Notes: generated from the letters alone by a model not told the origin. A DNA stretch of 64,000 nucleotides from Paramecium tetraurelia (GCF_000165425.1 NW_001799588.1:190920-254919), one strand, 5' to 3'; shown: positions 24,662-39,315, numbered from the stretch's first letter. Numbers and translations are program-made.

Positions 24662-27146
24662 TCATTTTTAGACTTATTTTTACTTCTTTAATCCATCAGA
24701 TGCACTTTATCCTGATTCTGCTACCAAATTTTCAATAAACTCAACAATATTGTTTAATACTTAATCATTCTCTGCTTTCAATGCTAATCTTATACTGTTT
24801 GCAAATATTTTGTCATGATTTTCAATCTAAACTTCTGCTTTAAATTATAAATCAAGCAATTGTTTTGCTAAATCATTAGCATACAGCAAAATAGTTGGAT
24901 CACTCAGTCCCAAATAAACATATTCTTTTGTTACTTTAGCAATCTATTCACATGATTCCATATTTTATATTTTAAAGTCTGTGTTTTAGAAGCACCAATG
25001 TAGTAATTCAAAATGACCTAATGGTAAATTTAACAATTTCTATGTATTGAGCTATAAAATAATAATTAATTTATTACTAATTCAACTAAATGCAATAGTA
25101 TCGAAAATGAAACTTATTTTACATATTAAGAGTTGATATTTAGTTTGAATTTAAAGCTTTTATCAGAAGGGATAAAGAAATCGTATTCATCAGGTTAATC
25201 TTGACTAAATAATGCCCATTATCTTGACTCTTAAGACACTTCAAGAATGATCTTAACGAACAATTCTAATAAGATTTTGCTATCCCCCAATAAATCCACG
25301 ATATGAATTAATGATTGAGTCATAAGGATATCTGAATCTATAGGCAAGGAAGCAATTTCTATTCCTTTTGAAAAATGATTAACTTATGCTTTTAAGTCAG
25401 AAATAATTCTGTCATTCTCAATAGAAAAGAACTTCTATCCCTGTTAAGGAGACTTAATTAAATTTTAGTAATTTGGTGTTTTGATAACTGCTCTAATCAT
25501 TTCACTAAATAATATAACACAGAGACAACGATTTTGCCACCATCTATTTTTTGCCAAAGTCATGACATGTTTATCAATTTTCACTTAAGAATTAGCTTTT
25601 GCTGCGTTGCACAAAATTGCTAAAGCGCTTGAACTCAAAGATGTTGAAGAAGATGAAAAATAGATATAACCATATCGTTTCATTTCGTTCCATAATTCTG
25701 ATGTTTCTTATTCAAAACTTGAAAAGACAGCTAAACATTACATAAAATGTTCAACTGATAAATTCGACTTCATGGTTGAAATAACCTAATATTTAAACAT
25801 AGGTTCTTAAAAGGAACATATCATTTAAATTAGTAATTATTTCTTTTCAAAGAAGACACTCTATTTTATTAGTATACAAATTTCTGGTAAAAAGAACTCC
25901 AAAAATAGAGATCTTGTTTTCAAAGCATCCTTTTATAATGATCTTGCACCAAATTAATTTACCAAATCAATACAAACATGAACTCTTTAAACTGGTAAAT
26001 TTTAGATACATTAAAAAGTAAATTTAAAAAATTTCCATACTTCATTTGTGTCTTTAAATATGAAATTTATATATGCTTCTTTCTAAGTTATCAATTCTTA
26101 AAAGAATCCATTTACAAAATCATCAGGATATATATCAATTAAATCTATAAAGCTTTATAAAGCTGTTGCATTCTATTTGAATTATACTGTTTATACAAAT
26201 TACGGAAATTATTATCTTTATGATAGAGCTTCATTTAGAATCTACATATGTCTAAAATTCGTACATCATAGATAGATTTATCTAATTATTTTTCTCTTGT
26301 TGATGTTGCTTCTCTCTTGTTTTCATCCATTGGCGTTTTTTAAAATGAATCCTGTATCTATCTATCATTGTTTGAATTCAGCTTTTCCTATTGTTTTTCT
26401 TACTATTATTGTTCCTCCTTCAATTTCAACAAACTCCCTTAAACAGGTCTGTAACTGATATTTTTGACTTCAATCTAATAGTTTAGGTTCTCCAAATTTT
26501 AACTGATCGGTTTGCTTGGAACTCTCATAAAATTAGTTCTTTTAGATGAAACCGACAATGGAGCATGTTTTTCAGAAAGTTATTCTTTTTAGAATTAATC
26601 TTCCTGTTTCTGCTCTTCTTGCAATTTCTCTATTCCCTTTTCTTTTAATAAGAATGTCTATGTATTTTGGGTTGATGTAGCAAATTCTTTAGAATTCACA
26701 TAAGATGCCAAAGGAGGATTGATAACCCTTATTTAGACAAATTCTATACTTTCTTTAAGTTAGGAAACTATAAATGCTCACTAGAAAGTTATAAAGCGCA
26801 TTCCAATCATTATCTAAAATCTCAGCAAATCCTTTATGATTTGGAACCACTATATCATTCTTTTTAAAGAAGAGCTCTAATTGTTTATAATTGTTCTATC
26901 TTCTTTCATCCTTTTGTGAATTATCAAAAGAGTGCATTTAAACTCTGCCTGGGTAATAACGAGAAAATATTTCAGCTATCAAAAAACCATTACTCAAATC
27001 TCTAAATAAGTTATCAATACTAGTCTATACCTCCTAGGATCTTTAACAGAATAACTTAAATCAAGCCCTTGAATCCATTTGATAATCTCTCTGGGTAATG
27101 CTTTTCCTACAGGCTGAAATGCTTGAGTATTTGTGTTAGAACTCAT
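24662..27146 (-). CDS. CH_2-domain protein (SPATA4/SPEF-type), probably ciliary
   Basis: A 794-residue protein with four introns: 27002-27030 (29 nt), 26728-26749 (22), 26242-26264 (23) and 25052-25077 (26). Exons sum exactly to whole codons. Residues about 10-115 are a CH_2 calponin-homology domain close to SPATA4 and SPEF1/2 (LPREIIKWIQGLDLSYSVKD, RRDLSNGFLIAEIFSRYYPG, LHSFDN-like HSFDNSQKDERR). A Gln/Lys coiled linker follows to about 270, then a large helical region to the end. CH_2 proteins bind microtubules of flagellar axonemes, so a ciliary role is inferred. The last exon starts with an in-frame ATG at 24961 and could be mistaken for a separate 99-residue gene. Confidence 0.85.
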
Positions 27147-27486
27147 AAATTTTATTAATATTTTATTATATAAGTTAGATTTTGATCAAGAATCAAATAA
27201 TGAATGAAATTTACTGTTACATAGCTTAGTGGCTCTGGAATGATTGCAAATGATACACTGTACATATTAGAGCTAAATATTAAGATCCTATAAAATTATA
27301 TATTTCTAAAGAATTTTAGTTTACGATGAGTAAATTCTCATTCATACATAAATTAATGATATGTAGTATATTCGTGAAGATATTTTATTATCTCCAAAAT
27401 GTATTAGATGAAGAACCTCATTAAAAGGATTAAATTCTCTCTATATTCATAACAATTTAATATACTAAATCTTATATAAGTAAAAT
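27147..27486. other. Intergenic spacer
   Basis: About 340 bp of AT-rich DNA between two minus-strand genes. No feature recognised. Confidence 0.55.
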
Positions 27487-29641
27487 TCATAGATTGTAAT
27501 CTCTAATAACTTTTTCAATTAATTGTTTAGAGATTGGTTTAACTAAAAACTCTTTGATTCCAATGTTTTAACCCTGGTCTTTGAGTATATTTTCATCATA
27601 CCCAGAAGTGATAAATATTTTCATTTGCAAATAAGTCTTTAATATCTAAACGGAGGTTTGGATACCATTCAACCCTGGCATTTCCATATCCATAAATATA
27701 GCTATATAACCTTTGCAAGATTCACAACATTTTTTTGACATAACCTAATCTAGTGCATCAGTTCCATTAAAGGCTTTATCTATCTAAGAATTTGTACTAA
27801 TTTTAATATAAAATTATATTACAATTGCTTAATTTACATTTCTAATACTTATTAATTAAACACATTATCATCAACTATCAAAATATGTTTACATTCATTT
27901 TGATTGTCTTAAACTACATTTTTATTTTCAATAGATTGTGAGATACTTTAATATTCACGATTTATATTTATTTAATATTATTATTAAGTCTAAGCTGTCT
28001 AGTTATTTAATCTAATTTCGTTTAAGCATGGCGTATATTCATCTTCCAAGTATATTTATTCGGGCTTAACACAAGGACACTTGTGATGTAATTATTGAAT
28101 TCTTAATGTTAAGTAAAAGTAAGATCCATGCTTTGCTTAAGAAGTATCTTGAGAAATTACCTTCAATCCAGAGTTATCATGAGATAATTATTGAGCTAAT
28201 TTGTTACTTATCAGTAGACCCAGTCCAACTCCTTGTTCATTTAGATTCTCAGAGAGTCCTTCTTTAATTTTACCAAAAGCTTTGAAGAGTTTTGTTAAAT
28301 TATTTTAGGATATTCCAACTCCTGTATCTTCAACTCCAGCACTTACTAATAATCCTTATAAAACTAATTTGATTGATATGGCTCCTTTTTAAGTAAATTT
28401 TAGAGCATTTGCAATAAGATTGACTAGGATTTATTTAAGTCTATTTCTGTCCGTTTTGATTTGGAGACATTTCACATTTGAAATAACATTCAACTTAATG
28501 TTTTTTAATTCCGCTTGAAGTTTAAACATCTATAAGCACTCTTCTCCTAATTCAGTTAAATTGAATGTTTTTTATATTAAACTAAATTTATCCGCCTTAA
28601 TTTAAGCTAAATCAAGTAAATCGTTAGCTAAATTTAACATATAATTAGAGTTTTCCAATACAATTGAAATATTCTGACAGATATAATCAAAATTGCTTAG
28701 CTATTCTTTAAGTCTACTTAATATATTAATAACTACATTTAGCGGAGATCTGAATTCGTGACTTACAAAAGCTAAGGTTTTAGATTTAGATTGATTAATT
28801 TGAAGAAGTTCCTTGATATTCTTTCTATGAATAACATCTCTCGCAATTATGAATAATAAATCTTCACTTGCGATTGAAATACTTATTTCTATTGATCTTT
28901 TTGTATTCTCAATTTCAAAACTTGTTTCAACAACCAATACTGGTGCATTTTCAACAGTCTCTCTTCTGAGCTTTTTTGCTCCAAACACATAAAGCAAACA
29001 TTTATAGATAGTGTTAGCCTAAATCATTTATGTAATAATACTTAACTAGTCATTGATCTATATCTTGGAGATTGACTTTATTCGGTATTTCTTAAGGTAA
29101 TGTGTTAATCTTAAGAGTAATATTTAAAGAAATTCATCTTTGAATTTTTAAGATATTTTTTTTATTGCTAATTCAGACTTTACAATGAAAATTAGGAATC
29201 TCTAGGATAAAGCGGGGATTCATCCCTAAATATTTCACAAGGTAACTATTCAAAAAGGGTCAATAAATCATGGTTGTTTTTTTGAAAAATCTTTTTGCTG
29301 ATTTAATTTTAATATTCAATTCTGGGTTTTGAGATAGAAACATGATCAAATTTTCCAAATTAAACTATTATGACACCTTCAGAGAGGACATCAAATAATA
29401 AACTATAATCAATTTGTGAGAGCGCATCATTTATTTGAATTTTTTATTGCTTATCTGTACTGATAAAACTTAAATCTTTGATTATAGTTCTTTTAGGATT
29501 TATTTTCGTTTGAGTTTAGCGAACAGTTGTATTTTGGAATGTATCAAAGGGAGTTTCATGATATCCATTCACAGTTGACTGATTGGGCTTTTGTATTTAA
29601 ATGATATTTTTTTAAGGGAGTAACCACATTAAAAGCAGCAT
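27487..29641 (-). CDS. Hybrid sensor histidine kinase with C-terminal receiver
   Basis: About 701 residues (697 from the second Met at 29629), with introns 29019-29041 (23 nt) and 27797-27822 (26 nt). The N-terminal 270 residues include a possible PAS-like segment. The HisKA domain carries the phospho-acceptor box SHEFRSPLNVVINIL (His about residue 284). The HATPase domain has N box NLIANALKFT, G boxes EDTGVGIS and EQGVGLGLLISNKLA, and GSYFYL. The receiver (about 570-697) has VDDN, phospho-acceptor MDMEMPG and the Lys of FLVKP. This is a complete His-to-Asp relay in one protein, with no obvious membrane segment. The 5' end is uncertain: the sequence further upstream looks coding in shifted frames, with a possible A-run slip near 29610. 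Confidence 0.88.
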
Positions 29642-31186
29642 ATATAATTTTTGATTTGCAATTACAATATATTATTAATTGTTCTAATGTGATATGCTAC
29701 TAATTAAATTTAATTAATATGTAAAACTCAAAAGTAGTATTATAAAAAAAAAAATCCTAATTGTCTTCCATATTCGACTATTAGTTAAACTTATCTTGAT
29801 GTCTGTCTCTTTATGCACAATTTCTATATAAAAATAAACTTGATAAACATTATCTACACCATACATAAATGATTCTACATAAAATAAAATAATATCCATT
29901 AAAATAAGAGCAAGTTTGATTTCTGTTTAGAATAAGCTTTTCTTTTTGAAACACAATAATTCCAAAGCTATCTAGACTAACAAATTAATCATCAAAAAGT
30001 TAATATATTAATTCTTTAAATCCTAATATTAGATGGCCACTCTTATAAATTGAAAGAGCAAAGAAATAATGATTGAAATTTATAGTTTGTTCGAACTTGA
30101 TTAGTTTATCGGCATAGTCAAATTTAAATATAGTTTAATATATAATAAGAAATAAAAATTTATTTTTCCCCATTTAAGGCATAATTTGTTTTTCACAGAA
30201 AATATTAATTTTAGGGTAACCTTATCAATGGTGTTAAAATTCTAAATTCTTATTATCATAAATAAAAATTGATTTTTTTGTAATGATTAAGTTCTCCTTA
30301 TTATTTAAGATGAAATGTCCATAGAATGATAAGTACTCTATGTATAGAAGAAATTCACATAGTAGATGATTTATTTTACAAATGTAAACTTAATAATTTT
30401 AATGTCTTCATTAAATTTAAAATAAACATCTAATCTTAATTATATAAAAAATATTTCTTTTTCTAATTTAGAGTGAGAAGAAGATGTTATAATTAAAGTA
30501 ACTTCTTTTCATTAAAAAATTCTAAATATAACCGAATAGCACTCAAGTCTATTATCATACTAATTTTAAACATTTCCTTGTCTACCTTCTTTTGGGATAA
30601 ACATAAAATTTAAAGTAATTATTAGATGATTAGATAATTTGCTGTAGTTTTTTCAGAAATATTTTTAGAATAAATCATTTATCAAATAAATTTATATTTT
30701 ACCATTCAATAACTAAAGCAGCAAAAAGATAAGACTCCTGGTCAAATTGTAAATATTTTACGATAAGTTTTCAACTTTATGGCTTAATAACCTATGTAAC
30801 AAAAAGTATAAGTATTACAAATTTTCAAATTAGCCCTTATTTTATTTTAAGATTATATTCTTATTCATAGACATAATTTTTTTATACTAAAATAATTCAA
30901 ACAAAACTTCAAATTTATAAAATTGATTCTAAATTCATTCATCCTCTATCATTGAAATTTTTATTATATAAGACAATAAAATTTAACTACTGATCTATAA
31001 TTAGATTTATTTTATTTATTTTCATTCAAGTATAATATTGCACTTATTAAGTTTATAATTTATATCATATATTTCATTACTTATTAATTTAGATTAGATT
31101 CATAATGACTTTATCAAATGTAGTTTCATTATTATCAATCTTATCCATGATTTATATATAAGACATTATTTTAATAATATTCAAAA
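29642..31186 (-). pseudogene. Gene-poor region with broken coding-like minus-strand segments
   Basis: About 1.5 kb, more than 80% AT. Short minus-strand stretches look like strand-rich protein (EDIKIIKFTFVKQIIYYV near 30400, LNNKENLIITKKSIFIYDNK near 30300, YKSGHLILGFKELIYQLFDD near 30030). They lie in different frames and no normal introns connect them. They may be a decayed gene or the eroded 5' part of the hybrid kinase next door. AT-rich one-stop-code DNA also yields such frames by chance, so the call is weak. Confidence 0.3.
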
Positions 31187-32178
31187 TCAACATGGTAATA
31201 TGTTATTTAGCTCTTTTTTTTACTTTATTAATTCTGTGTTTTTATTTACCATTTCTCTCACTTTTTTTGATTTCGGATGAGAAAGATCGCCTAATTGTAG
31301 AGACCAATTCTGTTGATCTATTGGTTAGGAATCATCATTAAAATATTAATAAAGTTAATCCTTAATTTAAGATGGCTTAATTGGCATACTAATTTATTCA
31401 TTTTCTGGATTTGTATTTTGAGTTGGCTATTATTGTTCATCTTAATCAAGATCATTTTTAATGAAATCAGGGAATTACTATTATGCAGCAGTCTCCAAAT
31501 ACTTATTATCTAATACTGGATCAGATCTGATCTCTTGGCCTGATTCTAAAGCATCTGATAGAGCTGATTATTGACTTTAGGATTCAATGTCCAACTTTAA
31601 ATGTCTAAGAGAAGTGCTTTTAGAGATGGCTAAGTTATATTTTGAAGGATCCTTAATTTGAGTAATACTGATTAATTACTTTGATTCGATTTAGCATTCT
31701 TTATTGGACTCTGTGGTCTTACATTTTAAAGTCATCAGCAATGATATTTTCTTTCTTAATTTTTTCATCAATAGCAGCCGTCATCATCTATTAGACTTAT
31801 TTATTACTATCCATTTATTAGATGAATTATATGTTGTTTTTGATTTATTCCTTTTGTACATGTTGTTATTAAATTTATTTTGATTCTTGTTTGATTTCTG
31901 CTCCAAACATTTTATTCACATAGGGTTTGATCAATAATGCTTGAATTTTATTGGTAAATACAGTGTATCTTTCAGACTTGATAGAAGAATAGTGTTCTAC
32001 AGCTTACTAGATTAGTAGATGAGATTACACTATATAATTATAATAGCTCTTAAATTTCTTCTTTTGAAGCAGCATTCGATTCAACATCTAATTCTAAGTT
32101 TAAGACTTTCTCTGCAAAATTTGAGGGGAGTTTAGGTTATTGTACTGGCTGTTAAGCTTTATTAAATAACCAAGACAT
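31187..32178 (-). CDS. Unknown helical Gln-rich protein
   Basis: A 313-residue protein from ATG 32178 to TGA 31189 with introns 32007-32028 (22 nt) and 31652-31679 (28 nt). It starts MSWLFNKAQQPVQQPKLP and has a helical bundle-like core (SKEEIQELLQLYSQAVEHYS, YTVFTNKIQALLIKPYVNKM). Long Gln-rich helices follow, then an acidic disordered C terminus. No family was recognised; the core vaguely recalls trafficking-type helical bundles. Its ATG lies only 18 bp downstream of the CDPK stop on the same strand. Hydrophobic frames on the opposite strand here are shadows. Confidence 0.78.
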
Positions 32179-32196
32179 AAAAAATATAAAATTTAA

Positions 32197-34027
<1,831 letters not shown>

Positions 34028-34078
34028 CTTATAATAAAAATTTTAATAAATAATTGAAACATCATAATAGTTAATAAT

Positions 34079-34753
34079 TCACCCTATCATTGATTTCCTC
34101 AAGTACTTCATAGAGAAATTCTTCTTTAATGCGTGTGCTGCTCTAAGATCCATCTATTTTGGCATTGACATAGTTGTTATTTTCGATTTAATCAAAGATT
34201 CTCTTTTCATTTAGCTTTGGGTTTGTTTTTCCTTAACTTAATCTTACCATTCGACATTTCTTTCATACATAGGTTTTCTTCGGTCAAATATATCTTGAGT
34301 CGTTTTCAGAATTTTGGGTGAGAAAGTACACTCGATCAATTCTTATTCAAGTTTCATAGTTTGTGAATCCACATTGAGAGTTCCTTCTTTATTAATGTTT
34401 CTTGTGGAATGATTTATTTAAGAAACATTTAATCGAGCAGATAGTAGACGAGATGTTTATGATAATTAAGGTTGAAAAGTGCATTTCTTTTTGAATTCCT
34501 CTTCCAATCTAAGTGACAGATAGTCCTATTTCTCTTGTTTATGCTTTAAAAAATTTATTCCTGATTGATACATTTCACTATTTGGTCGGACTCTCTATGA
34601 TTTAATCTCGTTTTAACTGATTAGTTCAGATCCCGAAAAGTATTTTTATTTGATATATTTTTGCTTATTTAATGATGATATCGTATGCTTTTCGTGAAAA
34701 TTTGATGTCGACAATAAGCTTAAACTAGCCTCATCATAAATATTAATATTCAT
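34079..34753 (-). CDS. Unknown protein with CTF-P motifs
   Basis: A 224-residue intronless basic protein from ATG 34753 to TGA 34081. Two similar motifs, KKCTFQPQLS (about residue 102) and ECTFSPKIL (about 155), resemble short repeats seen in many uncharacterised ciliate and other protist proteins. The rest is Lys/Ser/Gln-rich and mostly helical or disordered. Function unknown. It lies 51 bp upstream of the CDPK gene on the same strand. Confidence 0.75.
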
Positions 34754-35469
34754 TAATTAAAATATTGTTAATCAATATCAGCAAATTAGATGACACCTAT
34801 AAGATTAATAATTCGGAGATGCATGATGACTCAATTCAAATACAAAAAGGATTACTTAATGAACTACAAACAATTTTATAACAAATAAATAAATCAAATC
34901 TGAAAATGTTATTTAAGAACATTAGGTTTTAAATCTATACTCACTTATTAAATACAGTTAGTACTAACTAACAATTATTTTGATGAATGATTAAGAAATA
35001 AACGTTTTGAATATAATGATATTTATATTTGATTTTTATCATTATTTTGCTTGGTAGTTGTAGTTTTTCATTTATCATATTTCATATATATTTTATGTAA
35101 TGGATTACAATATAATTTTGATAGAGCTTAAATTGAATTGAGATATGAAATAATGTTTGATGATTACTATAACATAATTAGTATTGAACCAACATTAATG
35201 AATTCTAAGGTAAATCGTCAATACGGGTTGTAGATAGGGTGAATATTAATTGTCTAACTGATTATTCGATAATATTTATTCATTAAGAGTGTTGAATTTA
35301 ATAACGAATTTTTATATTTAAACGTGCCTGTAGAGTGGGTCGATTGTATTATAATTGTGAGTTTAATAAATTAAGATTAATGATGAGGACTGGGTATAAA
35401 TATTTGGTTTCTTAATTGAACTTTATTATGAATAATTATATATATTAAATCAAAAAACAAAAAGAATAG
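34754..35469. other. Intergenic region between divergent genes
   Basis: About 715 bp. A 54-residue plus frame at 34819-34983 begins with an amphipathic helix (MHDDSIQIQKGLLNELQTIL) and could be a tiny gene or first exon, but no continuation is convincing. The rest is AT-rich without signal and probably holds the divergent promoters. Confidence 0.45.
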
Positions 35470-36842
35470 ATGACAACTACTCTTCCTTTTATATCGAAGA
35501 ATAAGAACTAGTATTGAATTTAAAAATTGTAGTGTGGAAATGAAGGCAGTAACTTGGTAAAAGGACTCTCATGGACTCTTTGATTATGAGACCAAATCTT
35601 TAAGCGTTAAAAAGCATAGAGTCGAAGGATCGTGCAAAGTCTGCAGAGAAGGTTTGATAAGTCGATTTATAATTAGACAACGAGATAGTTATTTAGGAAG
35701 GCAAAAATAAAGATGAAGCACACATGGCATTAACATCCATTTAAGCTTAAGGAGGTAATATTAAAAATGATTTTGAGACTAATATTTTATATAACCTAAT
35801 CAAAGTTCAACAGAGAATGACAATTATTTGATTGTTCGTAGTTTAAAAAATGCAGATGGAGTGTAGAAGGTACGAATCTATATTTTATACGATAGGGTTA
35901 CACTTTATAGGAAGGGGACTTGTTGAAATTGGGCAGAGTAGAGTATCATGTCATTGAGATTCGAGATGCAAAGGGATAGATCAGATCAGTGAAGGACGTT
36001 TTCTAATCGGAAGCAAAGTTGGCCCCCCCATTAGAAGGTGGTGTTGCTAAACAATGCAAAATATGTTTATTGGAAGAGGAAACCCCCGAAGATCCCTTCA
36101 TTACTCCTTGCAAATGTAATGGAAGTTGTGCCTATGTGCATTTCAATTGTCTCAAACATTGGCTCGACAGCAGGGGATATAAGAAGGAGTCTGGCAACAC
36201 AATTTCTTACAGATGGAAAAAGTAATCACAATTAATTCTAAAATTCTAGATTAGAATGCGAGGTTTGTTAGGAATTGCTGCCTTAATAGATCAGATTCAA
36301 AGGGAAAGTACTCGATTTGGCATCTCTGGAAAGGCCCAATCAACCATATATAATATTGGAAAATACGCAAATTTCCGAAAAGGATAAGAAGGCTCAAAGA
36401 GGAATATATTTGATCAAAGGGACAGCAGAAGACTAAGTTAAATTGGGTCGCGGTCATCAATGTGAAATTCGTATATCAGATATCTCAGTGTCTAGACTCC
36501 ATGCATTTATTAAATATGAAAAAGGCAATTTTGTTATAGTTGACAACAACAGTAAGTTTGGTACCTTAGTTCGATTATCAACACCATATCTTATCTGTAT
36601 GGATAAAATTGCAATTCAAGTATGAATACTCATTTGAGACATATTAGGTTGGAAGAACAGTGTTGACATTTGTTATGAAATCTTTTTCAAGTTTAAATGG
36701 AAATACTCATGCTGGACTTGCAGCTCTACACAATGGAGAATAAGGCAGAATTATGTTTCAGACTGGGTTTTAAGCAGGTAGTAACAAAACCTCGTCGATT
36801 AACAATAACTAAAAAAAGCATGACAAGCACACTGGATAATGA
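35470..36842 (+). CDS. RING-CH (RINGv) plus FHA-domain protein, probable E3 ligase
   Basis: A 406-residue protein with six introns (35511-35532, 35652-35676, 35755-35777, 35870-35895, 36222-36249, 36620-36647); exons sum to whole codons. A first strand-rich part (LIVRSLKNADG, YTLQEGDLLKLGRVEYHVI) resembles a degenerate FHA. At about 161-200 a RING-CH domain reads CKICLLEEE, CKCNGSCAYVHFNCLKHWL (C4HC3). A second Cys pair (CEVC) and a linker lead to a clear FHA at about 283-370 (VKLGRGHQCEIRISDISVSR, LHAFIKYEKGNFVIVDNNS). FHA domains read phospho-threonine, so this may be a phospho-directed ubiquitin ligase. RING-CH proteins are often membrane-bound; no membrane helix is seen here. Confidence 0.88.
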
Positions 36843-37026
36843 TTTTTATTTTAAATACAATCTACAAATACACTCTATATGACGTCAATCATAATAAACA
36901 TTCTATCAAGCTCTAGGTCATGAACTCAATTGGAAATATCAATGGGAAGCACAGAAATTGGGTGTATTTACTAAAAATATAAACACAATCATATAAATAT
37001 ACATTTTTTTGTAAATAAATCAAACA

Positions 37027-38411
37027 ATGTCATTGAAAGACTTTAAGATGTTATCTAAACTAGGTAAATGACATTTACATAATAAAAGGCGATGGCGCTT
37101 TTTCAAGTGTTTATAAGGTAAAAAGGATTGAAGATCATCTTGAGTATGCTTTGAAAAAAGTTAATCTTAACAACTTATCTGATAAGGAAAAACAGAATGC
37201 CCTAAATGAAGTGAGAATTTTGGCATCAATTCGTCATCAGAATATCATAAGCTATAAAGAAGCTTTTCTTGACCCAACCAGTAATTCCTTATGGTAAATT
37301 ATACTTTATTCATATTTCTGTAGTATCATTATGGAACTGGCTTCAGATGGAGACTTGTTATAAAAGATCAAAAAATAAATTAAAGCAAATAGTTCCTTCA
37401 AAGAAGCCGAAATTTTTCGATATGCTTTTTAACTATTAAACGCTTTGAAATCTCTGCACGAAATGAAAGTCATGCATAGAGATATCAAGAGTGCCAATGT
37501 TTTCATGATCAATAACGAAGTCAAATTAGGAGATATGAATGTATCTAAAGTTGCAAAACAAGGCTTACTCTACACTTAAACTGGCACCCCCTACTATGCC
37601 AGTCCTGAAGTCTGGAAAGACCACCCATACGACTGTAAATCTGATATTTGGTCATTGGGATGTGTTCTCTATGAAATGGCAGCACTTAAACTCCCATTCC
37701 AAGCTGAGGATATGGATGGACTCTTCAAAAAAGTAGTGAAGGGTACTTCTTATTCGTATAATAGGATTCTATCCAAAATTACCAGCCGCTTACTCCTTTG
37801 ATCTATAAAACCTCATAAGGATGATGTTGTAAGTGTCAACAGCATTGAGACCCACAGCTGTCTAATTATTAGAATTACCCTTTTTCTAGAAATACAAGCT
37901 AAATACTCCAGATTCAACTGCTTAATTACTGAATACTATTTAGTTTCCAAAAAACAAGAGTTACATTAACATTTTCCCTAAGCCTAATTATAAATTTAAG
38001 ACTGAATCAACTGATAAAGTCGATCTGGAACAAGTGCATCGCAAAAGATAGGCAACCTTGGGAGGTAATGCTTCTATTTTCTCAAATCCCACTAGACTAT
38101 CTTAATACGAAGAAAGCAGTAAAATCTAATATTAGCTTATTTTAGATCATCAATCTTAAATACCAATAAAACAAGAACGATTAGATTAAATTTAATTAAA
38201 ATCAAATCGTCACTCTCTTGTTAAATTACTGTCTGATGGTTCTTTGCCTCGTTCTAATAGTAAAGTCCATTCCAATAAGATCATTCAAGACAAGATCAGA
38301 AAACGATTGCCCATTCCAAACTTATTAGAGAATATGTCTCCGATACTCTGCAAAAAAAGTGTGAGAGTTGGAAATGATTCTAATTCTACAATGCTACCAT
38401 AAATTGCTTGA
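37027..38411 (+). CDS. NEK-family protein kinase with DMN in place of DFG
   Basis: A 435-residue protein with introns 37064-37088 (25 nt), 37294-37323 (30 nt) and 37743-37764 (22 nt). The kinase domain spans about 6-260: glycine loop GDGAFSSVYKV, Lys in ALKKV, catalytic loop HRDIKSANVF, LGDMNVSKVAK where DFG is expected, then TGTPYYASPEVW and the NEK-like SDIWSLGCVLYEMAALKLPF. The metal-binding Asp is kept and only the FG is changed, as in FA2-type NEKs with DLN. It is therefore probably active. The C-terminal 170 residues are Ser/Lys-rich. NEKs regulate cilium length, severing and basal bodies. The 30-nt intron is a multiple of three and lacks an in-frame TGA. Confidence 0.92.
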
Positions 38412-38477
38412 ATATTTAGTATTAAATAACTAATTTTAACGAATATATATATATAAAATTAAGTTGCCCCAATATTA

Positions 38478-39315
38478 ATGCAAGAAATTGACTTGTTAAG
38501 GTTACATAGAGAAACGCTGAAGTATCTGGAAATCGAAAGCATCTTTAAACGCTTAACACAAACCTTCATCAATAAAATTTACAATCTTGTTAAAGACATT
38601 TTTGCTGAAGAACACAAATTCACAATTTAAGTATATTCATAACTGAAAATAGGAATTATTGAAATTGGCCAACTATAAGGAAATTCCTCTCAAAGATTTC
38701 AAATTGGTCGAGCACTACAAACTCAATTCACAAATTTTCAAGACCAATCTATCAACTATTTTTTCTATTATCATCGATGATCTCTAAAATACATTCAATA
38801 AATAAATTATAATTGAGGAAAGATCAATTCTAGAACCCAGATTACTCACTTAAATTGATGAAGAATCCCAAATCTGTTTTACTGAAAATTGTAATGAAAT
38901 CTCTCAAGAATACTCAAAAACACAAAGAGATGATGTGAAAACAGAAGAAGCACCAATACTTAATGAAGAATCCAAATAAGTCTAGAAAATCCCATTAGCA
39001 AAATTGTTGTCATTCGACAAGATAACTAGTTTATCAGTCGCTAATTCCCCTAGACATTCCAGAGAAAATAGTTTAACTACTAATACTTTTAGATAATCCA
39101 ACAAACCAATCTAATAATTGATGCTGAATGCTAATAATGGATCTAAAAAACAAACTGTTACTCAACTGGCCAAAAATAAAAGCTTGGAATTGAAGTCCAT
39201 AGCTGAAACTTTAATAGCTCAAAGCAAAATAAGTCCAAAAGGAAATCAAACTATTATCTTTAATAATTTAATGTCCAAAATGAATAATCTCAAAGAAAAT
39301 GTTACAAAACTATGA
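38478..39315 (+). CDS. Unknown helical/disordered protein
   Basis: A 271-residue protein with one 22-nt intron at 38631-38652. The N-terminal 115 residues are helical (IDLLRLHRETLKYLEIESIF, LVKDIFAEEHKFTIQELLKL). The remainder is acidic, then Ser/Asn/Lys-rich with SP and RHS sites. No family was recognised. It starts 66 bp after the NEK gene on the same strand; a functional link is not shown. Confidence 0.75.

Noticed and set aside
24662-24961. Separate 99-residue minus-strand gene
   Set aside because: A 26-nt intron at 25052-25077 connects it in frame to the CH_2 gene, so it is the last exon.
30080-30110. Possible tRNA T-loop (GTTCGAAC)
   Set aside because: No matching acceptor stem, D-arm or anticodon arm was found around it.
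31277-31543. Plus-strand frame of 88 residues that looks like a two-pass membrane protein
   Set aside because: It is the antisense of the minus-strand gene 31187-32178, whose exons join with two standard introns and exact phase. AT-rich antisense frames mimic hydrophobic proteins.
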